A stretch of DNA of 39,385 bases from assembly GCF_900106845.1 (NCBI RefSeq), contig NZ_LT629850.1, positions 1,924,434 through 1,963,818 of the forward strand, read 5' to 3'. The notes under the pieces were generated by a model. The model was given only the letters and a program-made list of their open reading frames with translations. It ran no database searches and was not told where the DNA came from. This DNA comes from Romboutsia timonensis. Its GTDB lineage: Bacteria > Bacillota > Clostridia > Peptostreptococcales > Peptostreptococcaceae. Within the stretch, counting starts at the first letter, position 1. The number at the start of each line of letters is the position of its first letter. A program made the position numbers and the translations under genes. This document shows, in pieces, positions 1 to 7,501 of the stretch.

Positions 1-170
1 CTTATTTTCTCATGCATGAATCTAAAAAAATTAGCTAATTGGATGTGGAAAGATACATCCAATAATCTAAGGCTTACGCCTATTTTTAGTATATTATCAC
101 TAAAAATCTTTGTAAAAAAGAAAATAGCCATTTTATATAAGTTAAAAATGGCTATTTTGTCTACAATCTG
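1..170 (+). mobile_element. IS1182-family insertion sequence, 3' end only (copy 1)
   Basis: This is the right end of the same IS found complete at 21777-23301. It ends in the inverted-repeat sequence that reads CAGATTGTAGACAAA on the minus strand. Two base differences from the complete copy are visible (T for C in the AGGCTTACGCC stretch, G for A in TTTGTAAAAAAG). The element continues beyond the left edge. The 14-bp subterminal stem AAAATAGCCATTTT is at 121-134 and 145-158. Confidence 0.93.
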
Positions 171-171
171 A
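1..171 (+). CDS. IS1182-family transposase, C-terminal 56 residues (copy 1, runs off window)
   Basis: The reading frame opens at the window edge and ends at TGA 169-171. It matches the C-terminus of the complete transposase at 21839-23302 except for one Ile-to-Val change near the end (KIFVKKK instead of KIFIKKK). The last base of the stop codon is not part of the IS: it is the first base of the flanking hairpin. Whether the rest of this copy is intact cannot be seen. Confidence 0.9.
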   Translation, partial: LIFSCMNLKKLANWMWKDTSNNLRLTPIFSILSLKIFVKKKIAILYKLKMAILSTI

Positions 172-189
172 GAGGCTTTAAAAGCCTCT
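171..189 (-). terminator. Terminator hairpin of the flippase gene, abutted by IS copy 1
   Basis: The arms AGAGGCTTT (171-179) and AAAGCCTCT (181-189) are perfectly complementary around one central base. The hairpin overlaps the stop codon of the 188-1243 gene, where an intrinsic terminator would sit. No T-tract follows because the IS begins at 170. By analogy with the complete IS copy, a second copy of this hairpin with the T-tract is expected beyond the left edge. That is inference. Confidence 0.65.
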
Positions 190-1243
190 ATAAACTGTAA
201 TTTCTATTTTTATTTTTTCGTTTATTCATATGATAATGAGTATGTATTGTAAACAATCCACAAACTACGACTAAAAAATAATAAACATAAATACTATATA
301 AAAATACAGAATATCCTATTATCTTTCCAGGAAATACATTGGAAAATATGGTAAGAAATGCAACTTCATTTGCCCCAACATTTCCAGGTGTCGGAATAGG
401 AGAAACTGACATATATAAAAACACTTGAAGTGCTAAAACATCAAAAAGACTTAATCCATTTAAATTAAATGCTTTATAAACACAATAAGATATACTAAAA
501 AATACTGTAAGTTGTATTATTGTAAGTATTATACTCAAAAATAGTGCTTTTTTATTTTTAATAAATAATTTTATTGAATAACTATATTCATCAATAAATT
601 TATTTATAGTATGTATTTTTTTATTTAGTGATTTAAATATATTTAATCTATATAGTATATTAACTATAACTTTAACTATTATTTTCATAGTATTAGGAGT
701 TAGTAGTATTAACATACCTCCTAATAAAGAAACTATATTCATTATCATACCTATACTCATTAATACTAACATAGAAGGTAATTCATTTTTAAGTACTTCT
801 ATATTTAAAAATATTATAACCGCACTATATATTGTTACTACAGTTTGAAATAATACTGTTTTATTTGTAACTATAGCTATAGATTTACTAAGATTTATAT
901 CATATTTATTTAATGCGTAAATTTGCATCGGTTGACTACCCGAAGCAAATGGTGTTACTAAGTTATAATAAAATCCCATCATAGCTATTTTAACAGCTAA
1001 AAATCTTACTTTTGTTTTTTGTATAGTTTTTATTAATATATTTATTATTGTACATTCTAATATAATATAAAGTACCATTATTAAAAAACCAATAAATATA
1101 AACTTTTTATTAACTAACTTCATAATCATAGGTATTAATGTAATATCTAGCGTTGTCGATACTAAATAAACCGTCATACATATTAAAAGTAGTAAAAAAC
1201 CATACTGTATACATATTTTTTGAGTTTTAGTTAAATTTAGCAT
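188..1243 (-). CDS. Flippase-like integral membrane protein (LPG synthase TM-domain family)
   Basis: This 351-residue protein is almost entirely hydrophobic, with about eight membrane segments, and resembles the lysylphosphatidylglycerol synthase TM region/YbhN family (Pfam LPG_synthase_TM). Family hallmarks are TPFASGSQP near residues 97-105 and PTPGNVGANE near 284-293, corresponding to the family's PTPGGxGxxE loop. The MprF-type synthase domain is absent, so it is a stand-alone transmembrane module. Related proteins are linked to lipid or lipid-linked precursor movement, but the substrate here is unknown. The ATG at 1243 has AGGAG seven bases upstream. The Lys/Arg-rich C-terminus ends inside the hairpin that borders IS copy 1. 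Confidence 0.85.
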   Translation of the reverse strand: MLNLTKTQKICIQYGFLLLLICMTVYLVSTTLDITLIPMIMKLVNKKFIFIGFLIMVLYIILECTIINILIKTIQKTKVRFLAVKIAMMGFYYNLVTPFASGSQPMQIYALNKYDINLSKSIAIVTNKTVLFQTVVTIYSAVIIFLNIEVLKNELPSMLVLMSIGMIMNIVSLLGGMLILLTPNTMKIIVKVIVNILYRLNIFKSLNKKIHTINKFIDEYSYSIKLFIKNKKALFLSIILTIIQLTVFFSISYCVYKAFNLNGLSLFDVLALQVFLYMSVSPIPTPGNVGANEVAFLTIFSNVFPGKIIGYSVFLYSIYVYYFLVVVCGLFTIHTHYHMNKRKNKNRNYSL

Positions 1244-1559
1244 ACTCTTTCTCCTATTATTTATTAGATACTTAATTATAATATACTAAACTTATAACTT
1301 TCGGCAACATATTCACTTCAATGCTATATTTTGTCATATTAATATATTATTTAATATAAATTTCTAAAATAAATTGTTTAATTTTTATGTTCTACTAAAT
1401 CATTAATTTTTAATTTAGTTTTAGATACTATTTAAAAATTATATCATAGTTAATATATATTTTCCATAATATAGAATATAGATGCTTTTATAAACATTGT
1501 GCTATAATACTCTATAATATTTATATATATTTAGAGCTTTAAAAGAAAGGATGTTAAAA
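1244..1559. other. Divergent intergenic region (316 bp)
   Basis: This very AT-rich stretch lies between the divergently transcribed flippase gene and the small holin-like gene. An extended -10 for the rightward gene is at 1500-1508 (TG, one base, TATAAT). No other gene, strong hairpin or repeat was seen. Confidence 0.5.
1500..1508 (+). promoter_or_regulatory. Extended -10 promoter of the small membrane protein gene
   Basis: TGcTATAAT is a perfect extended -10 about 50 bases before the start codon at 1560. The -35 region 17 bp upstream is poor (TAGATG), which is typical when a TGn extension is present. Confidence 0.5.
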
Positions 1560-1898
1560 ATGAAAAAAGTATCACTATTTATAGTTATCAATGCTATATC
1601 TTTGTATGTAGTATCAAACTTAATGGATAGTATGTATATAGGGTCTTTTAAATCACTATTAATTCTTACAATAATATTAGGTTTACTTAATTCAACAGTT
1701 AAACCAATACTAAAATTCTTATCTTTTCCCATAACATTTTTAACTTTAGGTTTATTTTCTTTAGTTATTAATGCATTAGTTTTAAAACTATCTTTTATGA
1801 TGGTTTCTAATGTTGCTCTTTATGGATTCTTTAGTGCCATATGGGCATCTATATTACTATCAATAGTTAATGCAGTTCTATATAGTATACTAGATTAA
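1560..1898 (+). CDS. Small four-helix membrane protein, YvlD/phage holin 4-2 family
   Basis: This 112-residue protein has four evenly spaced hydrophobic helices and the motif LNSTVKPILKFLSFPITFLTLGL (split here: LNSTVKPILKFL near 44-55, SFPITFLTLG near 56-65), characteristic of the YvlD family (Pfam Phage_holin_4_2). Despite the family name it sits among housekeeping transport genes with no phage neighbours. B. subtilis YvlD belongs to an envelope-stress operon, so an envelope role is possible here (inference). I chose ATG 1560 because AAAGG ends nine bases before it; the in-frame ATG at 1551 touches that ribosome binding site. A strong shared terminator follows. Confidence 0.85.
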   Translation: MKKVSLFIVINAISLYVVSNLMDSMYIGSFKSLLILTIILGLLNSTVKPILKFLSFPITFLTLGLFSLVINALVLKLSFMMVSNVALYGFFSAIWASILLSIVNAVLYSILD

Positions 1899-1900
1899 AA

Positions 1901-1937
1901 AAATACTTGCTCAAATTATAAATTTGAGCAAGTATTT
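1901..1937. terminator. Bidirectional intrinsic terminator
   Basis: A perfect 17-bp stem (901-917 with 921-937, numbers +1000) with a 3-base loop is flanked by A-runs on the left and T-runs on the right. It separates the convergent holin-like gene and the antiporter gene. Confidence 0.93.
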
Positions 1938-1940
1938 TTT

Positions 1941-3173
1941 CTATTTATATGATAAACCTTCTTCTATGTTTATTATTTTACTTTCAGTATGAAGTAATTT
2001 TTCACATGTCAGATTTATACCGATAGCACCTATAGGTGCTGTAATTAATACACTAAGTATAGCAATAGCTTGCATTACATCTCCTCCTGCTATTCCCATT
2101 TGAAGTGGTATAGATGCTTTTGCAGATTGAACCGTTGCCTTTGGAAGATATGCTATAACACAAAATAATTTTTCTTTTTTGCTTAAATTTGTGCCAGTTA
2201 ATGCCATAATTACTCCTATAGAACGTATAAATAAAGAACATGTTAGTATAACCACACCTATAAAGAAATATTTTCCTACTAATGTTGGATTAACTGCCAT
2301 TCCAACAAATGTAAATAAATATAATTTACCATATTTCCATATATTATTCATGTTACCTAATATATATTTAGCATCTTCTTTTATATAGTTTCTTATAAAA
2401 AATCCATATACCATGATGCTAAGTAGTGAGTTAAGTATCTCTATTTCTAAGTTTTTTTCTATAAATCTTATTGATAAACATATAAAAAAAGCTATCATAG
2501 TTTTTAAATGCTTATTATCTGTATTTTGTATTATACTCTTACTTAATTTAAATGCTATAAATCCAAACAATATACTTATTAAAACAGTTATAGGTATTGA
2601 TATAATATTTGTGGCTATAGAAATATTTTCTCCACTATTACTTTGAATATATATACCTAAAAATGTTGTAAATAATGTTATAGCTATCGTATCATCAGCA
2701 CTCGCTCCAACTAATAACATTTGTGGTATAGCTTTATCTTGACCAATTTTTCTTTCTATTAAAGATACCATTGATGGTATAAGTACTGCAGGTGATACTG
2801 CTGCTATTATAAAGCCTAGTATTGAACCTTGAATAAATGTAAACCCTAAAAACTTCATAGATAAAAATGCTATTGCAAAACCTTCAAGTGTTGCTGGAAG
2901 TATACTTAAAAGTATTGCTGGCCTTCCTATTTGTTTTATATTAGATAAGCTAATTCCTAGTCCTGCTATAAATAATACAGTAACTAAAGCTATATCTTTT
3001 ATAATTGATGCTATTTCTAAAGTGTTATTAGGAACTACATTTAAAAATGAAGGCCCTATAATAATTCCAAGTACCATCATACCTATAAGTGCTGGTAACT
3101 TAAACTTTTCTGCTATTTTTCCACTATATGTTGCTATAATCCCTATTATTAATAGGCTTACTAATAAAATCAT
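1941..3173 (-). CDS. Cation:proton antiporter (Na_H_Exchanger/CPA family) under fluoride riboswitch control
   Basis: This 410-residue protein has about 12 membrane helices and belongs to the Na+/H+ exchanger superfamily (KefB/NhaP-like). The N-terminus carries the usual KLPALIGMMVLGIIIGP segment (residues 26-42). GASADDTIAITLF (near 156-168) carries the acidic pair in the ion-binding helix. There is no C-terminal RCK/TrkA domain, so it is a minimal antiporter. ATG 3173 is preceded by AAAGGAGGAG three bases upstream. The 5' leader contains a fluoride riboswitch (3201-3267) with its own promoter, and the upstream gene encodes a CLC-F fluoride antiporter. The gene is therefore probably induced by fluoride and either exports fluoride or restores pH/cation balance. 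The transported ion cannot be read from sequence. Confidence 0.88.
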   Translation of the reverse strand: MILLVSLLIIGIIATYSGKIAEKFKLPALIGMMVLGIIIGPSFLNVVPNNTLEIASIIKDIALVTVLFIAGLGISLSNIKQIGRPAILLSILPATLEGFAIAFLSMKFLGFTFIQGSILGFIIAAVSPAVLIPSMVSLIERKIGQDKAIPQMLLVGASADDTIAITLFTTFLGIYIQSNSGENISIATNIISIPITVLISILFGFIAFKLSKSIIQNTDNKHLKTMIAFFICLSIRFIEKNLEIEILNSLLSIMVYGFFIRNYIKEDAKYILGNMNNIWKYGKLYLFTFVGMAVNPTLVGKYFFIGVVILTCSLFIRSIGVIMALTGTNLSKKEKLFCVIAYLPKATVQSAKASIPLQMGIAGGDVMQAIAILSVLITAPIGAIGINLTCEKLLHTESKIINIEEGLSYK

Positions 3174-3200
3174 AATCTCCTCCTTTTTTGCAAATAAATA

Positions 3201-3267
3201 GACTCCTACCCTTAAATTTAAGAGTAGGAGTCATTAGCTTTCGCATTTAATGGCGAACTCCATCGCC
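3201..3267 (-). promoter_or_regulatory. Fluoride riboswitch (crcB motif) with overlapping terminator
   Basis: On the minus strand the leader begins GGCGATGGAGTTCGCC (3267-3252), forming hairpin GGCGA/TCGCC with loop TGGAGT, followed by a short second hairpin (GCgaaaGC) and CTAATGACTCC. The ACTCC can pair with the GGAGT loop to form the pseudoknot that defines fluoride riboswitches. The same ACTCC is the 5' arm of a 32-nt terminator stem (3201-3232, GACTCCTAC with GTAGGAGTC). Fluoride binding would therefore favour the pseudoknot and block termination: an ON switch. The sequence closely resembles the Bacillus cereus crcB motif RNA as I remember it. Confidence 0.93.
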
Positions 3268-3273
3268 TTTTTA

Positions 3274-3301
3274 TTTATACTTAAATATTACCATGTGCCA
3301 A
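3274..3301 (-). promoter_or_regulatory. Promoter of the fluoride riboswitch leader
   Basis: TTGGCA (-35, 3296-3301) and TATAAA (-10, 3274-3279) are spaced 16 bp apart. Initiation about 7 bases downstream would fall at the first G of the aptamer (3267). The riboswitch transcript therefore appears to start independently of the CLC gene upstream. A second option, TTTACA with an 18-bp spacer and TAATAT, overlaps it. Confidence 0.6.
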
Positions 3302-3364
3302 TATATTTTGTAAACTTAAAATTTATTATATACTTATATAATTATTTAATATAAAACTATGATA

Positions 3365-4591
3365 TTATTCTATTGTTATATTTTTTTGTGATGTATATAT
3401 TACACTTTTCCCAGAAAATACATAGCTTATAACACATGCCACAAATATATATTTTATATTTCCTCCTCCAAATATCTCAAGTCCCATAACAAATGATGCC
3501 AAAGGTGTTTTTGTTCCACCACAAAACACACCTATCATTCCAATTCCTGCTAAAAATGATATGGGTAGCCCAACTATATTAGCTAAAAAATTACCTAATG
3601 TTGCTCCTATTACAAACAATGGAGTTACTTCACCGCCCTGAAATCCCGTAGCAAGTGTAATTGATGTTAATAGTAGCTTTATTATAAATGCATATGGTAT
3701 AACAGGACTTTCAAATGATTTTTCTAACAATTCTAAGCTAAGACCTAAATACATCCTATTTCCTATTAATAATATTAAAATTATAATTATAATTCCACCA
3801 ATAAAACTCTTTACAGATGTGTTTTGTATTTTATCTGAGAATACTTTTTTTAAAAAATGAGTAAACTCTGCAAATACTTTACTAACTAATCCAAATAATA
3901 TAGCACATAATATTACTTTATAAAATATAACTGGATCTTTACTAGATACATCTACCATATGATAATGACTGTGCTGTACATTAAATAAAGTAGCAATATA
4001 ATTACCTATATAACTAGATATAAGACATGGAATAATAGCTTCATATCTCATTTTACCTACAGAGCTTACCTCTAACCCAAATATAGTTCCTGCAATCGGC
4101 GTTCCAAATACAACACCAAAGCCACTACTTACACCACTAGTAATAATAATTGTTAAGTCTAATTTGTTTAATTTTAGTATCTCTCCTATCCTAGCACAAA
4201 TACTTGCTCCTATTTGTACTCCTGTACCTTCTCGTCCAGCTGAGCCTCCAAATAAATGTGTTATAAATGTTCCAAAGAATACTAAAGGTGCCATTCTAAA
4301 TGGTATATGTCCCTTACCTTCATTAATTCTTTCTATTATTAAATTATTTCCTTTTGATGAATCTTTTCCATATTTAAAGTATAAATAACTTACTAAAGCG
4401 CCTCCAAAAGGGAGTAAATACAACATCCATTCATTATTTTCTCTAACATTAGTTGCATATTGAAGGCTTTTTAAAAATAATGTAATTACAGTTCCAACTC
4501 CTATACCTGATATTAATGATAAAACAAACCATTTTAAGAAATTTCTAAATACTAATTTTATATCATTTAAGTTTTCATAAAGTAAATTCAT
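3365..4591 (-). CDS. CLC-F type fluoride/proton antiporter (EriC-F)
   Basis: This 408-residue CLC-family membrane protein has GSAGREGTG at residues 116-124, carrying the gating glutamate E121 with Thr instead of the usual Pro after GREG. GGEVTP at 319-324 gives E321 and T323. From memory, CLC-F of Enterococcus casseliflavus has E118, E318 and T320, all offset by three. The loop equivalent to the chloride-selective GSGIP motif reads KGNNLII (80-86), lacking the Ser-Gly-Ile-Pro of chloride CLCs. There are no C-terminal CBS domains. These points favour fluoride export over chloride transport. ATG 4591 has GAGGTG five bases upstream. The fluoride-riboswitch antiporter gene lies 191 bp downstream. 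No riboswitch was found in front of this gene. Confidence 0.9.
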   Translation of the reverse strand: MNLLYENLNDIKLVFRNFLKWFVLSLISGIGVGTVITLFLKSLQYATNVRENNEWMLYLLPFGGALVSYLYFKYGKDSSKGNNLIIERINEGKGHIPFRMAPLVFFGTFITHLFGGSAGREGTGVQIGASICARIGEILKLNKLDLTIIITSGVSSGFGVVFGTPIAGTIFGLEVSSVGKMRYEAIIPCLISSYIGNYIATLFNVQHSHYHMVDVSSKDPVIFYKVILCAILFGLVSKVFAEFTHFLKKVFSDKIQNTSVKSFIGGIIIIILILLIGNRMYLGLSLELLEKSFESPVIPYAFIIKLLLTSITLATGFQGGEVTPLFVIGATLGNFLANIVGLPISFLAGIGMIGVFCGGTKTPLASFVMGLEIFGGGNIKYIFVACVISYVFSGKSVIYTSQKNITIE

Positions 4592-4914
4592 ATTTACACC
4601 TCATCATATATTATTACGAAATTAGTCTATTTATTTACATCTATAGGTGAATCTAATCAACTATTCTATGTAATTTATGTGATGAATGGAGTTTAACGCA
4701 AGACACCCTGAGTAAAAGTTAGGTGCTCTACCTACTAAACTAATTGATAAAAATAAATTAAAACAGTTTAAATCATTATTATAATTATCTTTAATTATAT
4801 ATATTTTATGCGTAGGTATTTTTACTTATATTTTCTCTTTGTAACACCCTTAACTATTTTTCATATTATAAAAATAGTAGTTCTATTATAAATTTTTTAT
4901 GAGGTGACAATATA
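4592..4914. other. Divergent intergenic region between CLC-F and ZIP genes
   Basis: This 323-bp region separates two divergent transport genes. It contains a degraded tRNA-Lys sequence (4678-4749, minus strand) and AT-rich DNA toward the ZIP gene. No riboswitch, metal-regulator box or ORF was recognised. Confidence 0.5.
4678..4749 (-). pseudogene. Decayed tRNA-Lys (UUU anticodon) relic
   Basis: On the minus strand the run GGTAGAGCACCTAACTTTTA (4728-4709), followed by CTCAGGGTGTCTTGCGTTAA, closely follows a bacterial tRNA-Lys from the D-arm to the T-loop. The anticodon loop CTTTTAC carries UUU and the anticodon stem CCTAA/TCAGG has one mismatch. The D-stem GTTT/GAGC pairs with wobbles. The T-stem (TTGCG/CCATT) and acceptor arms no longer pair and there is no CCA end, so it is not functional. 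It is probably the remains of a tRNA copy rather than chance similarity. Confidence 0.72.
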
Positions 4915-5721
4915 ATGACTTGGTTTTTATCTCTTAATCCTATACTGCAAGGCCTTTTGGCAACTTTATTTACTTGGTCCATTACTGCATTAGGTGCTAG
5001 TGTTGTATTTTTCTTTAAAGATGTAAAAAAAAGTATATTAAATTCTATGTTAGGATTTGGTGCAGGTGTTATGATTGCAGCTAGCTTTTGGTCTTTACTC
5101 AGTCCTGCAATAGATCTTTGCGATGATTTAGGGTATAATTCTTGGTTAATACCTTCATTAGGATTTATTCTAGGTGGATTTTTTATAGTTTTATCAGATA
5201 AATTTTTAGATAAGTTTACTTTTAAAGATTTAAAGGTAGAAGATGGTATGAGATTTAAGTCTTATAAAAAGAGTATTTTATTAGTTTTAGCAGTTACACT
5301 TCACAATATCCCAGAAGGATTAGCTGTTGGAGTAGCTTTTGGTGGTGCTGCACTTGGAATTCCTGGGTGTACAGTTGCCAGTGCAATCCTTTTAGCTATA
5401 GGTATAGGTCTTCAAAACTTTCCTGAAGGTGCTGCCGTATCACTACCTTTAAGACGTGAAGGTTTTCCAGTTGTAAAGAGTTTCTTTTACGGTCAAGCAT
5501 CAGGACTTGTTGAACCTATATCTGGTGTTTTAGGTGTTTTTATGGCTATAGCTATGAGGGCTGTATTACCTATACTTTTAGCATTTTCTGCTGGTGCTAT
5601 GATTGGCGTTGTTTCATCTGAGCTAATACCTGAAGCCTGCTTAGAAAATAAAAATTTAACAACAGTAGGTATAATAATAGGATTTACACTTATGATGATT
5701 TTAGATGTTGCTCTTGGATAA
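4915..5721 (+). CDS. ZIP-family divalent metal transporter (ZupT-like)
   Basis: This 268-residue protein has eight hydrophobic helices. The two metal-binding signatures of ZIP transporters are present: HNIPEGLAVGVAFG from H130 (helix 4) and QNFPEGAAVSLPLR from Q167 (helix 5). ZIP proteins bring Zn2+, Fe2+, Mn2+ or related ions into the cytoplasm; the specificity cannot be read here. ATG 4915 has GAGGTG eight bases upstream. The gene is monocistronic, ending in a shared terminator. Confidence 0.92.
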   Translation: MTWFLSLNPILQGLLATLFTWSITALGASVVFFFKDVKKSILNSMLGFGAGVMIAASFWSLLSPAIDLCDDLGYNSWLIPSLGFILGGFFIVLSDKFLDKFTFKDLKVEDGMRFKSYKKSILLVLAVTLHNIPEGLAVGVAFGGAALGIPGCTVASAILLAIGIGLQNFPEGAAVSLPLRREGFPVVKSFFYGQASGLVEPISGVLGVFMAIAMRAVLPILLAFSAGAMIGVVSSELIPEACLENKNLTTVGIIIGFTLMMILDVALG

Positions 5722-5762
5722 AATAAATAATGGCATAAATTCTATTTATGCCATTATTTATT
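5722..5762. terminator. Bidirectional intrinsic terminator
   Basis: A perfect 19-bp stem (5722-5740 with 5744-5762, core AATGGCATAAAT) has a 3-base loop. It serves the convergent ZIP and FAD oxidoreductase genes, and its right arm overlaps the latter's stop codon. Confidence 0.9.
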
Positions 5763-6987
5763 AATTATCAAATCTATCTACTTTAAATAGTCTCATATCT
5801 TTATCTTTTTCTCCATGATATAACTTACTTAACATCATTCCTCCAAGTATTGCAAATAGTATTCCATTTGCACCATAACCTAAATTATACCATAAATTAT
5901 TATGCTTAGTATCTTCTCCTATAAACCCTAAATTATCTAAAGTTGATGCGAATGTTCCACAATATTTATAATCAACTTCTATATCTTTTATATTTTTAAA
6001 CATATTTTTTAATCTATTTTCTAGTATATCATACTTTTTATTTGCAAGTTTTTCATCAAATATATCTGGTACAAAGTCTACATCTTCTCCACCAATAATA
6101 ATTCTATTATCAGATGTTGTTCTTAAATAGTTGTAAGGATCACAATTATCTCTTATTAGTACCTTTTCATACCATCCATCAAAGTTTTTAACTGGCTTTG
6201 TAGCTATATTAAATGTTGTTGTTTTAGTTGCAAAATTTCTATTTGTAAATAGCTTTGTGTTATATCCAGTTGCCACTATCACTTTTTTAGCTTTTACGAT
6301 ATTTCCAAATTCAGTTATTACCTCTATATAATCTTTATAGTACTTTAAATCTATTACTTCTGTATTTTCATATACTTTTAGTCCATTATTTTGTGATATA
6401 TTTAATAATTCATGTGTAAATTTATATGGATCAATTTCTGCTCCACCATTTTTAGATAATATTCCTGCTTTTAAGTCAAAACTGAACTTATTATTATCTT
6501 CATTTATGTATTCAACATCAAAATTATTATTCTTTCTATAATCATACTCTATTTTTATAGCATTTATTTCATCTTTTTTTGCTGTATACAATAAAGTATC
6601 TCTTTTTTTATAATCACAATTATTTCCATATTCTTTTATAAACTTATCTATCTCATCTAACGCTATAAGCCCTAAATTATATGCTCTTATAGCATCTTCT
6701 AAATCAATATATTCTGTCAAATCAGATAAATTATCATCTAATTCATATTGTAATAATGATGTTGTAACACTTGTGCTCAAATGAGCAATTCTTCTTTTTT
6801 CTAATAATACACAACTTATATTCTCTTTTGAAAAATAATATGACGTTATAGCACCTGTAATACCTCCTCCTATTATACACACATCTGTATCTATATTTTT
6901 TGTAAGATACGGATACTGATTTTTATGTTCATTTATATTAGTAAATATAGGTCTACCCTGTACGTACTGAAGTTTAGCATTTCCCAT
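5761..6987 (-). CDS. FAD-dependent oxidoreductase, DAO (glycine/D-amino acid oxidase-like) family
   Basis: This 408-residue protein has an N-terminal FAD Rossmann motif, CIIGGGITGA (38-47), and a second glycine-rich segment near the C-terminus, NLGYGANGILFA, that closes the FAD site. It resembles the DAO-fold half of Bacillus Rieske-type oxidoreductases (YhfW-like), including the N-terminal stretch before the FAD domain, but stops where a Rieske [2Fe-2S] domain would begin, so it lacks an iron-sulfur cluster. The substrate is unknown. ATG 6985-6987 is preceded by AAGGAG eight bases upstream. No operon partner is present. Confidence 0.8.
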   Translation of the reverse strand: MGNAKLQYVQGRPIFTNINEHKNQYPYLTKNIDTDVCIIGGGITGAITSYYFSKENISCVLLEKRRIAHLSTSVTTSLLQYELDDNLSDLTEYIDLEDAIRAYNLGLIALDEIDKFIKEYGNNCDYKKRDTLLYTAKKDEINAIKIEYDYRKNNNFDVEYINEDNNKFSFDLKAGILSKNGGAEIDPYKFTHELLNISQNNGLKVYENTEVIDLKYYKDYIEVITEFGNIVKAKKVIVATGYNTKLFTNRNFATKTTTFNIATKPVKNFDGWYEKVLIRDNCDPYNYLRTTSDNRIIIGGEDVDFVPDIFDEKLANKKYDILENRLKNMFKNIKDIEVDYKYCGTFASTLDNLGFIGEDTKHNNLWYNLGYGANGILFAILGGMMLSKLYHGEKDKDMRLFKVDRFDN

Positions 6988-7045
6988 ATATTCTCTCCTT
7001 TTTTATTTTATAAATTTATTATTTACATTATTATTTTTGATATAC

Positions 7046-7081
7046 AAAATAGAGGATAACAATATTATTATCCTCTATTTT
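7046..7081 (-). terminator. Intrinsic terminator of the 135-residue unknown gene
   Basis: A 14-bp stem, AAAATAGAGGATAA (7046-7059) with TTATCCTCTATTTT (7068-7081), lies 13 bases after the minus-strand stop codon. Confidence 0.85.
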
Positions 7082-7093
7082 ATATACAATATA

Positions 7094-7501
7094 TTACTCA
7101 AATTCTTCTAATTTACTACAAAATTGTCTAAACTCTTCAATACTCCTTATTTCTCTTAAACTTCTAATATCAATAAAGTTTTTGCTTGGTTTATGAAATA
7201 AAAATTCCATATCATATATATCACATTTAGAAAATCCGTTTTTAAAAATATATTTATATGATTCATATTTATAAAAATTTTCTTCAAAATACTTAATTTT
7301 AGCATAACATAATCTATTTATATAAAAAACTAAAGCCAATGTAGAATGCTTTTTTGCAAACTTATGAGAGAAATATTTTACTGTATGATATTTGCTATGC
7401 CTAAACTCCCATATATAATCTTCTGAACAAGTTAAGTTATATTTATTTAAAAGTTTTCTTTTATCTAAACTTAACTCATTTTTTAATATTTCATCATCCA
7501 T
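7094..7501 (-). CDS. Hypothetical protein, 135 residues
   Basis: I do not recognise this family. It is rich in aromatic residues, lysine and glutamate, with no signal peptide or membrane segment, and is likely cytoplasmic and mostly helical. The middle is unusually Tyr/Phe-rich (FYKYESYKYIF near 76-86). ATG 7499-7501 is preceded by AGGGGGA. A perfect 17-bp inverted repeat ends inside that ribosome binding site (7510-7549), so translation or transcription may be controlled there. It has its own terminator and appears monocistronic. Confidence 0.75.
   Translation of the reverse strand: MDDEILKNELSLDKRKLLNKYNLTCSEDYIWEFRHSKYHTVKYFSHKFAKKHSTLALVFYINRLCYAKIKYFEENFYKYESYKYIFKNGFSKCDIYDMEFLFHKPSKNFIDIRSLREIRSIEEFRQFCSKLEEFE

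Noticed and set aside
1551-1898. Phage holin as evidence of a prophage
   Set aside because: The family name is historical. The protein is YvlD-like, and no lysin, tail, integrase or other phage gene is nearby.
4640-4760. Second fluoride riboswitch in front of the CLC-F gene (ATGGAGTTTAACGC looked similar)
   Set aside because: There is no GGCGA/TCGCC hairpin, pseudoknot or terminator, and the opposite strand matches tRNA-Lys much better.
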